Positions 51,314 to 60,834 of a stretch of DNA of 64,000 bases are shown in pieces. The position numbers and the translations under genes are program-made. The notes beneath the pieces were generated by a model. It was not told the DNA's origin, did not search any database, and was given only the letters and a program-made list of their open reading frames with translations. How positions within the stretch are numbered: the first letter of the stretch is position 1; each line of letters opens with the position of its first letter. Origin of the DNA: Anaeromyxobacter paludicola (lineage in GTDB: Bacteria > Myxococcota > Myxococcia > Myxococcales > Anaeromyxobacteraceae); NCBI RefSeq assembly GCF_023169965.1, contig NZ_AP025592.1, forward strand, positions 2,542,001-2,606,000, given 5' to 3'.

Positions 51314-52618
51314 TCATCCGATGTGGTGCATGGCGGTGACCGGCTCGAGCCGGGCGGCGCGCCGGGCGGGGTAGAGGGCGGCGAGGGTGGTGACGAGGGC
51401 GATGCCGGCGGCGTCGCGCAGCACCGTCGCGCCGTGGACCGAGAGCGTGAGGTTGCGCTGCATGAGGAAGAACTGCACCGCCGTCGGGACCGCCACGTGG
51501 GCCCGGTTCACGGCCGCGGCGAGCCCCCAGCCGAGGAGCGCGCCGGCGGCGGTGCCCAGCACGGCGAGGAGCGCCGCCTCGAGCAGGAAGAGCCAGAGCA
51601 CCTTTCGCCGCTGCATCCCGATGGCCCGGAGCGTCCCGATCTCGCGCGTCCGCTCCCGGATGGCGATCCAGAGGGTGTTCATGATCCCGACCACCACGAT
51701 CACCATCAGCACGGTGGCGAGGATGCCGGTGAGCCCCTGCAGCGCCGAGAGGATCCAGGTGAGGAACGAGAGCTCGTCCTCCCAGGTGGTCACGTCGAGC
51801 TTCTGGCCGGTCCAGTCCTCCGAGTTCACGCGCTGGAACTTCTGCCAGTAGGGCTGCGGATCGGCGTCCATCACCTTCCAGCCGTCGCGGGCGAGATCGT
51901 CCCGGAGCCGCGCCGCCACCCGCCCCGCCTGCTTCGGGTCCGCGAGGAAGAGGTGGATGGCGCCGGCGTTGTCGGCCTTGAGCTGGTAGAGCTTGCGGAT
52001 CTCGCCGATGGGGACGAAGGCGTGGAAGGAGGAGAGCAGCCCGACGCTCTTCGCCACCGCCACCACCCGCAGGTCGGCGGTGTTGTTCATGCCGCGGGCG
52101 GTGGGGGCGGAGATCGTGAAGGCGTCGCCCACGCCCACCCCGAGCCGCTTCGCCTGGTCCTCGAAGAGGAGCACCGTCCCGGGCTCCTTCAGCCCGTCGA
52201 GGTCGCCGGCCTGGAGCTGCACCACCTCGCGGAAGCGCGGCTCGGTGACCACGTCGATCCCGGCGAGCACCAGGTTCATCGAGCCCTGCTCGGAGACCGC
52301 CTTCCCGTAGCCGCGGCCGCGCACCACCGCGTACTCGAGCTCCGGCACGTGGCGGCGCACGCTCGCGAGGATGTCGGGGTACCGCGTCACGAGCGCGCCC
52401 GCCATGCCGCTCGTGATCTTGTAGAAGCCGCCCACGTTGACGTGGCCGGTCATGATGGTGGTGGCCGAGTCGAGCATCGCCTCGCGGATGCCGGCGGTGA
52501 GCCCGCCGAGGAGCACCAGCAGCGCGGTCACCGCGGCGATGGCGCTCCCGAGGAACAGGTTCCGGCGGGTGTGCCGGGCGAGGTTGCGGCCGGAGATGAG
52601 GAGGTCGGTCGCCAGCAT
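51314..52618 (-). CDS. ABC transporter permease, LolC/E-MacB (FtsX) family, second subunit
   Basis: This 434-residue protein has one N-terminal helix, a MacB-type periplasmic domain (about 45-290), and three C-terminal helices with the FtsX signature TREIGTLRAIGMQRRKVLWLFLLEA. It pairs with the larger permease encoded directly upstream and the LolD-like ATPase. Such complexes lift lipoproteins or other amphiphiles out of the inner membrane by mechanotransmission. The ATG at 52618 lies 2 nt after the upstream stop. Confidence 0.87.
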   Translation of the reverse strand: MLATDLLISGRNLARHTRRNLFLGSAIAAVTALLVLLGGLTAGIREAMLDSATTIMTGHVNVGGFYKITSGMAGALVTRYPDILASVRRHVPELEYAVVRGRGYGKAVSEQGSMNLVLAGIDVVTEPRFREVVQLQAGDLDGLKEPGTVLLFEDQAKRLGVGVGDAFTISAPTARGMNNTADLRVVAVAKSVGLLSSFHAFVPIGEIRKLYQLKADNAGAIHLFLADPKQAGRVAARLRDDLARDGWKVMDADPQPYWQKFQRVNSEDWTGQKLDVTTWEDELSFLTWILSALQGLTGILATVLMVIVVVGIMNTLWIAIRERTREIGTLRAIGMQRRKVLWLFLLEAALLAVLGTAAGALLGWGLAAAVNRAHVAVPTAVQFFLMQRNLTLSVHGATVLRDAAGIALVTTLAALYPARRAARLEPVTAMHHIG

Positions 52619-52620
52619 GG

Positions 52621-54777
52621 CTAGTCCTCCCCCGACTGCATCGCCTCGAGCGGCGTGACCCGGGTGGCGATGAGGGCCGGGTAGAGCCCCGAGACCACGC
52701 TCACGAGGAGCACGATGGTGAGCGAGACCGCGAGCGAGCCGGCGCCGAGCCGGGGCAGCAGGCTCGGCCCGGAGAAGAAGAAGTACATCCGGTCGCTCGT
52801 GGCCGGGATCCCGCCGGCGGCGCGGATGAGCCAGACCACGCCGGCGCCGATGGCGCTCCCGACGAGCCCGAAGGCGACGCCGACCGAGACCGACTCGACG
52901 AGGACCATCGCCCAGACGAAGCGGCGCTGGGCGCCGATGGCGCGCAGGGTGCCGATCTCGGTGACCCGCTGCAGGGTCGCCATCACCATGGCGTTGTTGA
53001 TGATGACCAGGGCGACCGCGAAGATGATGAGGACGGCCACGTAGAGGACGAGGCGCGCCAGGGTGACGAACTGCCCCACCATCCCGGCCGCCTCCTGCCA
53101 GGTGACCGCCTTGAGGTGGAGCCCCGCCCGGTCGCCGGCGGCGACGATGTCGCGCATGGCCTGGGGGATGTGGCGCGGGTCGTCGAGGATGACGGCGGCG
53201 TTGAGGGCGACGCCCTGGTCCGGGTCGCTCGGGGACGTGGCAGCGCCCCCTCCCTGGCCCTCCCCCGCTTCGCGGGAGAGGGGATGAGGCTGCTCCGGTG
53301 CCGCCGGCCCCGGCGGCGCCGCCGCGACCGGCCCCGTCACCACCGGCGGCGCCGCCGGCGCGGAGCCGAACAGCGACGCCTCGGCCTCCTCGCGCGAGAG
53401 GTCCTTCACCCCCGCCGCCGCCTTGAGCCCGCGGATCTCGGCGCGGGCCTCCGGCGTCAGCCACCCGAAGAGCTCGCGGAAGGAGTCGATGTCCATCACG
53501 CTCATCACGCCGGCGAACCCCGACTTCTCGAGCCCCTTGAACTGCACGAGCCCCCACACCTTCAGGTTCACCGACTTGGTGTAGCCGGAGCGCGCCGCGC
53601 CCTGGACCGTGACCGCGTCGCCCACCTTGAACGGGTAGAGCTGCAGCATCGGCGCGAGCTCGCCGTAGAAGATCCGGTAGCGCTCGGCGAAGTTCCGGTC
53701 GTCCACGGCGAGGAGCTGCCCGAGGAGCTTCCCGAGGTCCTGCTCGCCCGAGCCGAGCGCCGTCCGGAGCCGCCGCGCCGCCTCGGCCGCCTGCATGGGG
53801 TCGAGCTGCATCAGGATCTCGCGCGTCTGCCCGCCCGCCTCCTTGACCCACCGGGTGAGCTCCTCGTCGCCGGCGATCTTCCGGTGGTGCAGCGTGATCG
53901 CCTCCTGGAGCTGATCGAGCCGCCGCGCCGCACGGAGCTTGAGGTAGTCCTCGGCGTAGAGCTTCCCGATGAGGAGCCCGCGCTGGCCGGGCGGCGGCAG
54001 GCTGCCCTCCACGATCTCGAGCCGGTCGAAGGCGCGCCGGAACTGCTCGAGGTCGGTGCCGACGTAGCGGATGTAGATGAGCGTCCCCTCGAGCGCGAGC
54101 GGCGCGATCCGGTTCTCCAGGAACTCGAGCGCGGCGAGCGGATCGCGCGGGAGCTCCTCGTCCCAGAACTCCGGGGAGGTGGCGCGGGCGAGGTCCTCGG
54201 CGTTGCGCGCCCGCTCGGCCGCCTCCTTCCCGCCGATCTCGATGATCTCGGTCGCCTGCCGGAGGTCGTCGCGCAGGAGCGTGGCCATCCGGCGCAGGTG
54301 GGCCGCGTGCGCTTCGGTGCGGGCCTCGAGCTCCGGACCGCCCTGCCCGGCGAGCCGCGCCCGGACGTCGGCGCGGAGCTTCGCCACCGCCTGGTCGAAG
54401 AGGTTCCCGGGCGACACCATCGCGGTGCCGAGCCCCATCGGCACCACCTGCTTCACGCCGGGGACGGCCGAGATCGCCGACTTCACCCGGGCGAAGTCCT
54501 CGAACGGCGTCAGCTCCGGGTCGCCCATCATGCTGCCGTAGAGCGCGAGCGGGTCCTTCGAGCGGGCGTCGTAGACCTGCACGTGGCCGGCGAGGCTCCC
54601 CTGGATCGAGGCGCGCATGCCCGCGTCCACCGTGTCCACGAGCGAGCTCCCCACCACCACCAGCACCGCGCCGAACAGGATGATGCCGCCGACGATGAGG
54701 GTCTTGGCGCGGCTCGCGAAGAGGTCGCGGAAGGCGATCTGCAGGAGGATCCGCAGCGCCGCCATCCGGCCGCTCAC
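52621..54777 (-). CDS. ABC transporter permease, FtsX family, large subunit with extended periplasmic domain
   Basis: This 718-residue protein is much longer than LolC/LolE (about 400). It has an N-terminal helix (residues 25-45), a periplasmic region of about 480 residues, and three C-terminal helices with the FtsX motif ATLQRVTEIGTLRAIGAQRR. The periplasmic part includes helical segments that may form coiled coils (around 130-200) and a low-complexity stretch, PHPLSREAGEGQGGG, encoded by a REP-like DNA repeat. The GTG at 54777 overlaps the ATPase stop by 4 nt and has a GGAGG site; an ATG at 54765 is the alternative. Confidence 0.85.
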   Translation of the reverse strand: MSGRMAALRILLQIAFRDLFASRAKTLIVGGIILFGAVLVVVGSSLVDTVDAGMRASIQGSLAGHVQVYDARSKDPLALYGSMMGDPELTPFEDFARVKSAISAVPGVKQVVPMGLGTAMVSPGNLFDQAVAKLRADVRARLAGQGGPELEARTEAHAAHLRRMATLLRDDLRQATEIIEIGGKEAAERARNAEDLARATSPEFWDEELPRDPLAALEFLENRIAPLALEGTLIYIRYVGTDLEQFRRAFDRLEIVEGSLPPPGQRGLLIGKLYAEDYLKLRAARRLDQLQEAITLHHRKIAGDEELTRWVKEAGGQTREILMQLDPMQAAEAARRLRTALGSGEQDLGKLLGQLLAVDDRNFAERYRIFYGELAPMLQLYPFKVGDAVTVQGAARSGYTKSVNLKVWGLVQFKGLEKSGFAGVMSVMDIDSFRELFGWLTPEARAEIRGLKAAAGVKDLSREEAEASLFGSAPAAPPVVTGPVAAAPPGPAAPEQPHPLSREAGEGQGGGAATSPSDPDQGVALNAAVILDDPRHIPQAMRDIVAAGDRAGLHLKAVTWQEAAGMVGQFVTLARLVLYVAVLIIFAVALVIINNAMVMATLQRVTEIGTLRAIGAQRRFVWAMVLVESVSVGVAFGLVGSAIGAGVVWLIRAAGGIPATSDRMYFFFSGPSLLPRLGAGSLAVSLTIVLLVSVVSGLYPALIATRVTPLEAMQSGED
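53244..53286 (-). repeat. REP-like palindromic element inside a permease coding sequence
   Basis: On the minus strand this segment reads CATCCCCTCTCCCGCGAAGC and onwards and matches the intergenic element at 31991-32036 over nearly its whole length, including the CTCTCCCGC stem. It is translated in frame as part of PHPLSREAGEGQGGGA within the periplasmic domain. The reading frame stays open through it, so the repeat behaves as an in-frame insertion. Confidence 0.7.
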
Positions 54778-55499
54778 GGGGCGCCTCCGCCGGCCGCCTC
54801 CCGGGGAGGGGCCTCGCGCGCGGCGACGATCCGGCCGTCGGCGATCCGCACCACCGCCGAGGCGTGGCTCATCACCCGCGCGTCATGGGTGGAGAAGATG
54901 AAGGTGGTGCCGCCCCGCCGGTTCATCTCCTTCATGAGGTCCACCACCGCGCCGCCGGTGGCGGAGTCGAGGTTGGCGGTCGGCTCGTCGGCGAGCACCA
55001 GCGCCGGCCGGGTGACGAGGGCGCGGGCCACCGCGACGCGCTGCCGCTGCCCGCCGGAGAGCTCGCTCGGCCGGTGGCGGGCGTGGCTCGCGAGCCCGAC
55101 GCGCTCGAGCAGCTCCCCCACCCGCGCCCGCCGCTCGCGGGCGGCGAGCCCGCCCTGGAGCAGCAGCGGGAACTCCACGTTCTGCTCCACCGACAGCACC
55201 GGGACGAGGTTGAAGCTCTGGAAGATGAAGCCGATCCGGTGCAGCCGCAGGTCGGTGAGCCTCCGCTCCGAGAGCGTGCCGGTGTCCAGGCCGGCGAGCG
55301 CGACGGTGCCGGACGAGGGCGTGTCCACGCAGCCGATGAGGTTGAGGAGCGTGGTCTTGCCCGAGCCGGACGGCCCGGCGATGGAGAGGAACTCGCCCTC
55401 GGCCACCTCGAGCGAGACGTCCTGCAGGGCCCGCACCTCGGTCTTGCCGAGCTGGTAGACCTTGCTCACGTTCCGGACCGAGACGATGCTCTCGCCCAT
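54774..55499 (-). CDS. ABC transporter ATPase, LolD/MacB type
   Basis: This 241-residue ATPase has Walker A GPSGSGKTT, signature LSGGQRQRVAVARAL, Walker B ALVLADEPTANLDS and an H-loop FSTHDARVMSHA. It is of the LolD/MacB subclass that drives FtsX-type permeases. It is the first gene of the five-gene operon. The ATG at 55499 is chosen; a GTG at 55505 is equally possible. It begins 15 nt downstream of the CPXCG protein gene on the same strand. Confidence 0.92.
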   Translation of the reverse strand: MGESIVSVRNVSKVYQLGKTEVRALQDVSLEVAEGEFLSIAGPSGSGKTTLLNLIGCVDTPSSGTVALAGLDTGTLSERRLTDLRLHRIGFIFQSFNLVPVLSVEQNVEFPLLLQGGLAARERRARVGELLERVGLASHARHRPSELSGGQRQRVAVARALVTRPALVLADEPTANLDSATGGAVVDLMKEMNRRGGTTFIFSTHDARVMSHASAVVRIADGRIVAAREAPPREAAGGGAP

Positions 55500-55514
55500 G
55501 CGCACCCCCGTGCG

Positions 55515-55697
55515 TCAGTCGTCCTGCCGCGCGATCCCGACCGCGAAGCCCCCGGGCTCCTCCTCGACGGCGTGGATCACCCAGGGGCGGCAGCAGACCG
55601 GACAGTCCTCCTCGTAAGTCTGCACGTCCCCGCCACCGGGGTCGATGAAGATCGTCACCCACTCCCCGCAGTAGGGGCACTGGATCTCTTGGTCCAT
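55515..55697 (-). CDS. Small CPXCG-motif cysteine-rich protein
   Basis: This 60-residue protein has CPYCGEWVTIFIDPGG and DCPVCCRPWVIH, a zinc-ribbon-like pair of Cys motifs that defines the CPXCG family. The function is unknown. It may be the first gene of the ABC operon that follows after 15 nt. Its start overlaps the upstream region of the divergent Smr gene. Confidence 0.82.
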   Translation of the reverse strand: MDQEIQCPYCGEWVTIFIDPGGGDVQTYEEDCPVCCRPWVIHAVEEEPGGFAVGIARQDD

Positions 55698-55716
55698 GGC
55701 CGGCCCGGCTTATAGT
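55689..55716 (+). promoter_or_regulatory. Promoter placing the Smr gene start at +1 (leaderless mRNA)
   Basis: TTGGTC (55689-55694), a 16-nt spacer and TATAGT (55711-55716) form a good sigma-70-like promoter. Transcription would start about 55722-55723, which is exactly the GTG at 55723. No ribosome-binding site precedes that GTG, as expected for a leaderless message. Confidence 0.45.
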
Positions 55717-55722
55717 TCCTTC

Positions 55723-56376
55723 GTGGCGAAAAAGCCCTTCAACAACCCCTTCACCCGGGTGAAGCTCCCGCCGCCGGAGCCGCCGGAGCCGCCGCCCCCG
55801 GCGCCCGAGCCGCTCGCCCCGCCGGCGCGGGAGCCCACCGAGGAGGAGCTCTGGGCGGAGGCGACCGCGGGGGCCCACCCGGTGACGCGCGGCCCGGAGC
55901 GGGTCGAGCCGTCCCTGCCGCACGGGCGGGCGCCGGCCTTCTACCACCCGGACCTCGAGGCGCTCGACGAGCTCAAGGCGCTGGTGTCGGGCGCGGGCTC
56001 GTTCGACGTCGCCGACACCGACGAGTTCATCGAGGGGCGGGTGAACGGGCTCGACCCGCAGATCGTGCGGCGCCTGCGCAAGGGCGAGTTCGCGGTGCAG
56101 GGGCACGTGGACCTGCACGGCCTCACCCGGGCCGAGGCGCGGGCGGAGGTGGAGGCCTTCCTGCGCGCCGCGCGGACGGCCGGGAAGCGCTGCGTCCTCG
56201 TGGTGCACGGGCGCGGGCTCCACTCCGACGACCAGGTCCCGGTCCTCAAGGAGGCCCTCAAGACCTGGCTCGCGCAGGGCCGCTTCGCCCGCCACGTGCT
56301 CGCGTTCGCGAGCGCGCGGCCCTCCGACGGCGGGACGGGGGCGGTGTACGTGCTACTTCGCCGCGCCGGCCGCTGA
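55723..56376 (+). CDS. Smr-domain protein
   Basis: This 217-residue protein has a Pro-rich N-terminal third (PPPEPPEPPPPAPEPL) and a C-terminal Smr domain with VDLHGLTRAEA and VVHGRGLHS, the conserved HGxG-type nuclease motif. Stand-alone Smr proteins are nicking or RNA endonucleases; some cleave mRNA at collided ribosomes. The GTG at 55723 is preferred because of the promoter position; an ATG at 55696 is possible. The last 24 nt overlap the convergent HExxH gene. Confidence 0.85.
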   Translation: MAKKPFNNPFTRVKLPPPEPPEPPPPAPEPLAPPAREPTEEELWAEATAGAHPVTRGPERVEPSLPHGRAPAFYHPDLEALDELKALVSGAGSFDVADTDEFIEGRVNGLDPQIVRRLRKGEFAVQGHVDLHGLTRAEARAEVEAFLRAARTAGKRCVLVVHGRGLHSDDQVPVLKEALKTWLAQGRFARHVLAFASARPSDGGTGAVYVLLRRAGR

Positions 56377-58269
56377 GGCGGGCGCCGCCGCCTTCTCCGT
56401 CTTCGCCCCGAGCACGTCGAGCCCGTCCTGCGACTGGATCAAGGCCTGGATGCCCTGCCCCGGCGCCTTGTCGCTCCAGCCGGCGGAGAGCACGTAGGTG
56501 CGCCCCTCCCCGGCCACCGCGAGCACCCTTCCGGCGCTGCCCTTGCCGGCGTAGCGCACCGCCCAGGCCTCCCGCCCGTCGCCGCGCTTCTCGGCGTTGC
56601 TCTTGCTGACCTTGCCGGCCGGCAGCTTCGAGGCCAGGCCGCCGGCGAGCCGCTCGGCCACGTCCTTCACCAGGAGCGGCTGAGGGAGCACGGTCACCCG
56701 GAGCTGCAGGTCGCCGCGCGGGCTCGCCAGGATCACCGGCGTGAACTGGAGCCCGGTGGAGGTGGGGCCGTCCTCGAACCGGAGGGCGGGCGACTCGGGG
56801 CGGGTGAGCGCGAAGGCGAGCCGCTCGTGGACGTAGTGGCGCCCCTCCTCGCGGCCGCGGCTGGTCTCGACCTGGCCGTGGGCGGCCGGCGTGTAGACCG
56901 CGCCCGGGAGCGGCGGCCGCGGGGGCACGGCGGCGGGGATCACCGCGGCGAGCTGCTCGGAGAGGAAGGCGGCGAGGTCGCCCGGCGCGTCGCGCACCAG
57001 CGCCACCTGCCGGCCGTTGCGGCAGAGCGCGTCGGAGCGGGCCCCGCGCTGGTAGACGCGGCAGCCGGAGGAGCGCAGCTGCGGCCCGCGGTGCGCCTGC
57101 ACGGCGGCGGCGGAGCTCTCGAACTCGGCCGCGTCGGCGTCGGTGTCCCACGACGTGAGCCAGAGGAGCGCCGGCGCCTCGCCGGCCTTCTCGTAGAGCG
57201 CGTACCGGTCCCCGTTCCAGCCGGCGGCGGCCTCGGCGCCGGTCTCGCGGCTCGCCCAGAGCCCCGCCCAGATCCGGATCCCGAGCTCGCCCAGGCTCCG
57301 CTCCGCCTTCTTCTCGAAGTGGCGGGAGCGCAGGACGGAGTCGTCCGCGGGGAGCTTCACGTGCGCCGGCAGCTCGCCGGCGAAGTACTTCTCCGGGTGG
57401 AGGGCCTGCTCGGTCGAGGCCGGCGGCGCCGAGAAGGCGCGGTCGAGCAGCTCGGGGCCGCCGCTCCGGAGCAGCGCCGCGCAGAGCAGCATGCCGTCGG
57501 CGTAGGCGGCGAGGAGCGACTCCGAGAGGTAGGGCGGCACGTCCTCGAGGCCGGCCTGCCGGCCCGCGCGCATGGCCTGGACCAGGGCCGGGACGGCGTC
57601 GAGATCGAGCTGCGGCGCGTTGGCGCGGAGCATCGAGAGCGAGGCGTCGCCCTCGAGGAGGAGCGGCACGGCCTCGTCGGCGTCGCCCTGGGCGGGCTCC
57701 TCCCGCGAGGCGGCGAGCAGCTTCGCGAGGCCGAGGTGCTGCGCCTGGAGCGCGTGGACCAGCTCGTGGACCACCACCAGGTTCCGCGCCGCGTCGCGGT
57801 CGGACTTCTCGCGGGCCTCGGCGGCGGCGTCCGGCTTGGGCGCGCCCGCCGGCGGCGGCGGGACCGGCGGCTCCTCGCCGAGCACGAGGACGTCCTGCTC
57901 CTCGTCGTAGTAGGCCACCACCTGGCCCGAGAGCATGGCGGCGGTGGTCGCGGCGAGGTCGGTGACGTCGGCCGGGAGGAGCTCGAGCGCCTTCAGGGCG
58001 GCGAGCTCGCGGTCCCAGCGGGCCTTCGGGACCTCGCGGACCTTCCGGTCCACCATCGCCTTGATCTGCTCGGCCTTCTCGACGCGCACCTTCACCGGGT
58101 GGGTGAACTTGAGGCCGCGGAGGTCCTCGGCCGCCTTGACCAGCGCCGGGAAGCGCTCCTGCGCGGTGGCGGGGGCGGCCGCGGCGGGGGCGGCGAGGGC
58201 CGGGGCGGCGGAGAGGAGCGCGACGGCGGCGGCGAGCGTCGCGAGGCTGCGGTTCGGGTGGGTGCTCAT
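56353..58269 (-). CDS. Exported HExxH metallopeptidase-like protein
   Basis: This 638-residue protein has a signal peptide (cleavage near ALAAP) and a zincin-like motif, [16 protein letters not shown] (H168, E169, H172), with a plausible third ligand E206 in LLLEGDAS. That pattern is seen in a family of uncharacterised bacterial metallopeptidases. The C-terminal third (about 430-638) is a separate beta-rich domain ([20 protein letters not shown]). It overlaps the pyrF gene end (4 nt, ATGA) and the Smr gene end (24 nt). The substrate is unknown. Confidence 0.7.
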   Translation of the reverse strand: MSTHPNRSLATLAAAVALLSAAPALAAPAAAAPATAQERFPALVKAAEDLRGLKFTHPVKVRVEKAEQIKAMVDRKVREVPKARWDRELAALKALELLPADVTDLAATTAAMLSGQVVAYYDEEQDVLVLGEEPPVPPPPAGAPKPDAAAEAREKSDRDAARNLVVVHELVHALQAQHLGLAKLLAASREEPAQGDADEAVPLLLEGDASLSMLRANAPQLDLDAVPALVQAMRAGRQAGLEDVPPYLSESLLAAYADGMLLCAALLRSGGPELLDRAFSAPPASTEQALHPEKYFAGELPAHVKLPADDSVLRSRHFEKKAERSLGELGIRIWAGLWASRETGAEAAAGWNGDRYALYEKAGEAPALLWLTSWDTDADAAEFESSAAAVQAHRGPQLRSSGCRVYQRGARSDALCRNGRQVALVRDAPGDLAAFLSEQLAAVIPAAVPPRPPLPGAVYTPAAHGQVETSRGREEGRHYVHERLAFALTRPESPALRFEDGPTSTGLQFTPVILASPRGDLQLRVTVLPQPLLVKDVAERLAGGLASKLPAGKVSKSNAEKRGDGREAWAVRYAGKGSAGRVLAVAGEGRTYVLSAGWSDKAPGQGIQALIQSQDGLDVLGAKTEKAAAPASAAGAAK

Positions 58270-58955
58270 TCCTGGATGCTCTCCGCGATGGCGCGCGCGG
58301 CGGCGGCGGGGTCGTTCCCCTCCCGCAGCGGGCGCCCGATGACGAGGACGTCGGCGCCGGCCCGGACGGCCTGCGACGGCGTGGCGATGCGCGACTGATC
58401 TCCCTTCGCCGCGCCGGCCGGCCGGACGCCGGGGACGACGAGGAGCACGCCCGGGCCCACCGCCGCGCGCACGGCGTGGACCTCCTGCGGCGAGCAGACG
58501 ATGCCCCGCGCGCCGGCGCGCACCGCGAGCCGGGCGAGCCGCACCACCGCCGACTCGGCCGGCCCGGCGAGGCCGATCTCGTCGAGGTCGGCGTCGTCGA
58601 GGCTGGTGAGGGCGGTGACGGCGAGCACCTTCACCTCCGGCCCGGCGCCGCGCACCGCGGCGGCCACCATGTCGCTGCCGCCCGAGGCGTGGACGGTGAG
58701 CAGCGCGGCGCCGCTCCGGGCCGCGCTGCGGGCCGCGCCCTCCACCGTGTTCGGGATGTCGTGCAGCTTCAGGTCGAGGAACACGGGGCGCCCGAGCGCC
58801 GCGGCGGCCCGGACCGCCGGCGGCCCCTCCGCCACGAAGAGCTCGAGCCCCACCTTGAGCATCCCCACCCCCGGCGCCACCGCCCGCGCGAACGGCTCGG
58901 CGGCGGACCAGGTCGGGAAGTCCAGGGCGGCGCAGATTCGGTCACTACCCGTCAT
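58266..58955 (-). CDS. pyrF: Orotidine 5'-phosphate decarboxylase
   Basis: This 229-residue TIM-barrel enzyme makes UMP from OMP. The catalytic motif [12 protein letters not shown] and the phosphate-binding end [16 protein letters not shown] ... [10 protein letters not shown] are clear. The start [18 protein letters not shown] is standard. It lies 22 nt after proS on the same strand and overlaps the next gene by 4 nt. Confidence 0.95.
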   Translation of the reverse strand: MTGSDRICAALDFPTWSAAEPFARAVAPGVGMLKVGLELFVAEGPPAVRAAAALGRPVFLDLKLHDIPNTVEGAARSAARSGAALLTVHASGGSDMVAAAVRGAGPEVKVLAVTALTSLDDADLDEIGLAGPAESAVVRLARLAVRAGARGIVCSPQEVHAVRAAVGPGVLLVVPGVRPAGAAKGDQSRIATPSQAVRAGADVLVIGRPLREGNDPAAAARAIAESIQE

Positions 58956-58977
58956 CGTCTCTCCTCCGGGCAGCGCC

Positions 58978-60699
58978 CTACTTCACCGTCGCCAGCAGCT
59001 CCGAGGCCTTGGCCTTCACCTCGCCCACCGGCACCATCGCCACGTCCTTGCCCGAGCGGAGCTTCCACTCGACGGCGCCCTGGGCGAGCCCCTTCCTGCC
59101 GACGGCGATCCGCAGCGGGATGCCGAGCAGGTCGGCGTCCTTGAACTTCACGCCGGCGCGCTCGTCGCGGTCGTCGTAGAGCACGTCCATCCCCGCCTGC
59201 TCGAGCGCGGCGCAGACCTCCTGCGCCGCCTTCGCCAGCTCCGGCTCGGCGCCGAGCGTGAGCACGGTGGCGTGGAACGGCGCGATCGAGAGCGGCCAGA
59301 CGATGCCCGCCTCGTCGTGGTGCAGCTCGATGGCGGCGGCCATGATCCGCTCCACGCCGATGCCGTAGCTCCCCATCACGATGGGGACCTCCTTGCCCTC
59401 GGCGGTGAGCACGGTCGCCTTCATCGAGTCGGAGTACTTGGTGCCGAGCTTGAAGATGTGGCCCACCTCGAGCGCCTTGAAGACGTCGAGCGTGCCGTCG
59501 CACTTCGGGCACCCCTCCCCGGCCTGCACCGTGCGCAGGTCGGCGAGCCTGCCGTGGGCGAGCAGATCGCGCTTCACGTCCACGCCGCGCAGGTGGAAGC
59601 CGTCCTCGTTGGCGCCGGTGGTCATGCCGGTGCGCCCCTCGAGCGCCAGGTCCACGAAGACGCGGCACTTCGTGAAGCTCACCGCACCGAGCGAGCCCGC
59701 GTGCGCGCCCATGAGCCCCGGGATCTCCTCGGGGTGCGCCGGGCGGACGTTGCTCGCGCCGGTGGCGGTCTGGAGCTTCGCCTCGTTGAGGTCGTGGTCG
59801 CCGCGGACCACCGCCACCACCGGCTGGTCGTCGGCCATGTAGACCAGGGTCTTGAGCTGCCGCTTCGCGCCCACGCCGTAGGGCTGGCGCTGCAGGGCCT
59901 CGATGGTCACCACGCCCGGCGTGGCGAACTTCTCCGGGACCGGCAGCGAGGGCAGGTCCTGCTCGGCCGGGAGGCGCGAGGTGGCGGTCTCGGTGTTGGC
60001 GGCGTAGCGGCACCTCGGGCAGGCGGCGACGAGGTCCTCGCCGGCGTCGGTCTTGACCATGAACTCCTGCGAGCCCGAGCCGCCCATCGCGCCCGAGTGG
60101 GCCTGCACCGCCACGAAGTCGAGGCCGCAGCGGCTGAAGATCTTCTCGTAGGCCCCCTTCTCGTCGTCGTAGCGCTGGTCGAGGCCGGCGTAGTCGACGT
60201 CGAAGGAGTAGGCGTCCTTCATGGTGAACTGGCGCACCCGCAGGAGGCCCGACTTCGGCCGGGGCTCGTCGCGGAACTTGGTCTGGAGCTGGTACCAGAC
60301 CTGCGGCAGCTGCCGGTAGCTGCGCAGCTCGTCGCGGGCGATGGCGGTGAAGATCTCCTCGTGCGTCATGCCGAGGCAGTAGTCGCCGCCCTTGCGGTCC
60401 TTCAGGCGGAACATGTTGTCGCCCATGACGTCCCAGCGGCCGCTCTCCTTCCAGATCTCGGCCGGGTGGAGGGCGGGCAGGTAGAACTCCTGCGCGCCGA
60501 TGGCCGCCATCTCCTCGCGGATGATGGCCTCGATCCGGGTGAGCGTGCGCTTGGCCAGCGGCAGGACGTCGTAGATCCCGGCGCCGAGCTGCCGGATGAA
60601 GCCGGCGCGGACGAGCAGCTTGTGGGAGGCGACCTGGGCGTCCGCCGGGGCCTCCTTGAGCGTGGGGATGAAGAGCTGGCTGTAGCGGGAGATGGGCAT
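58978..60699 (-). CDS. proS: Prolyl-tRNA synthetase, bacterial (editing-domain) type
   Basis: This 573-residue class II synthetase charges tRNA-Pro. Motif 1-like [15 protein letters not shown], motif 2 [21 protein letters not shown] and motif 3-like [14 protein letters not shown] are present. The insertion domain that hydrolyses Ala-tRNA-Pro lies between motifs 2 and 3 (about residues 220-390). The ATG at 60699 gives the standard N-terminus [14 protein letters not shown]. It heads a run proS-pyrF-HExxH. Confidence 0.95.
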   Translation of the reverse strand: MPISRYSQLFIPTLKEAPADAQVASHKLLVRAGFIRQLGAGIYDVLPLAKRTLTRIEAIIREEMAAIGAQEFYLPALHPAEIWKESGRWDVMGDNMFRLKDRKGGDYCLGMTHEEIFTAIARDELRSYRQLPQVWYQLQTKFRDEPRPKSGLLRVRQFTMKDAYSFDVDYAGLDQRYDDEKGAYEKIFSRCGLDFVAVQAHSGAMGGSGSQEFMVKTDAGEDLVAACPRCRYAANTETATSRLPAEQDLPSLPVPEKFATPGVVTIEALQRQPYGVGAKRQLKTLVYMADDQPVVAVVRGDHDLNEAKLQTATGASNVRPAHPEEIPGLMGAHAGSLGAVSFTKCRVFVDLALEGRTGMTTGANEDGFHLRGVDVKRDLLAHGRLADLRTVQAGEGCPKCDGTLDVFKALEVGHIFKLGTKYSDSMKATVLTAEGKEVPIVMGSYGIGVERIMAAAIELHHDEAGIVWPLSIAPFHATVLTLGAEPELAKAAQEVCAALEQAGMDVLYDDRDERAGVKFKDADLLGIPLRIAVGRKGLAQGAVEWKLRSGKDVAMVPVGEVKAKASELLATVK

Positions 60700-60834
60700 G
60701 GGAGCCGGGTTATAGCCCAGCCGGAAGCCCCCGGTCATCACTGTCCGGCGCTTCCCCGACCCCCCGCTCCGGGGTACAAACGGGCCCACGGCACACGTCC
60801 GCGGGGGCCGTCGCCCCCGGCCGCTGGAGGCCCC

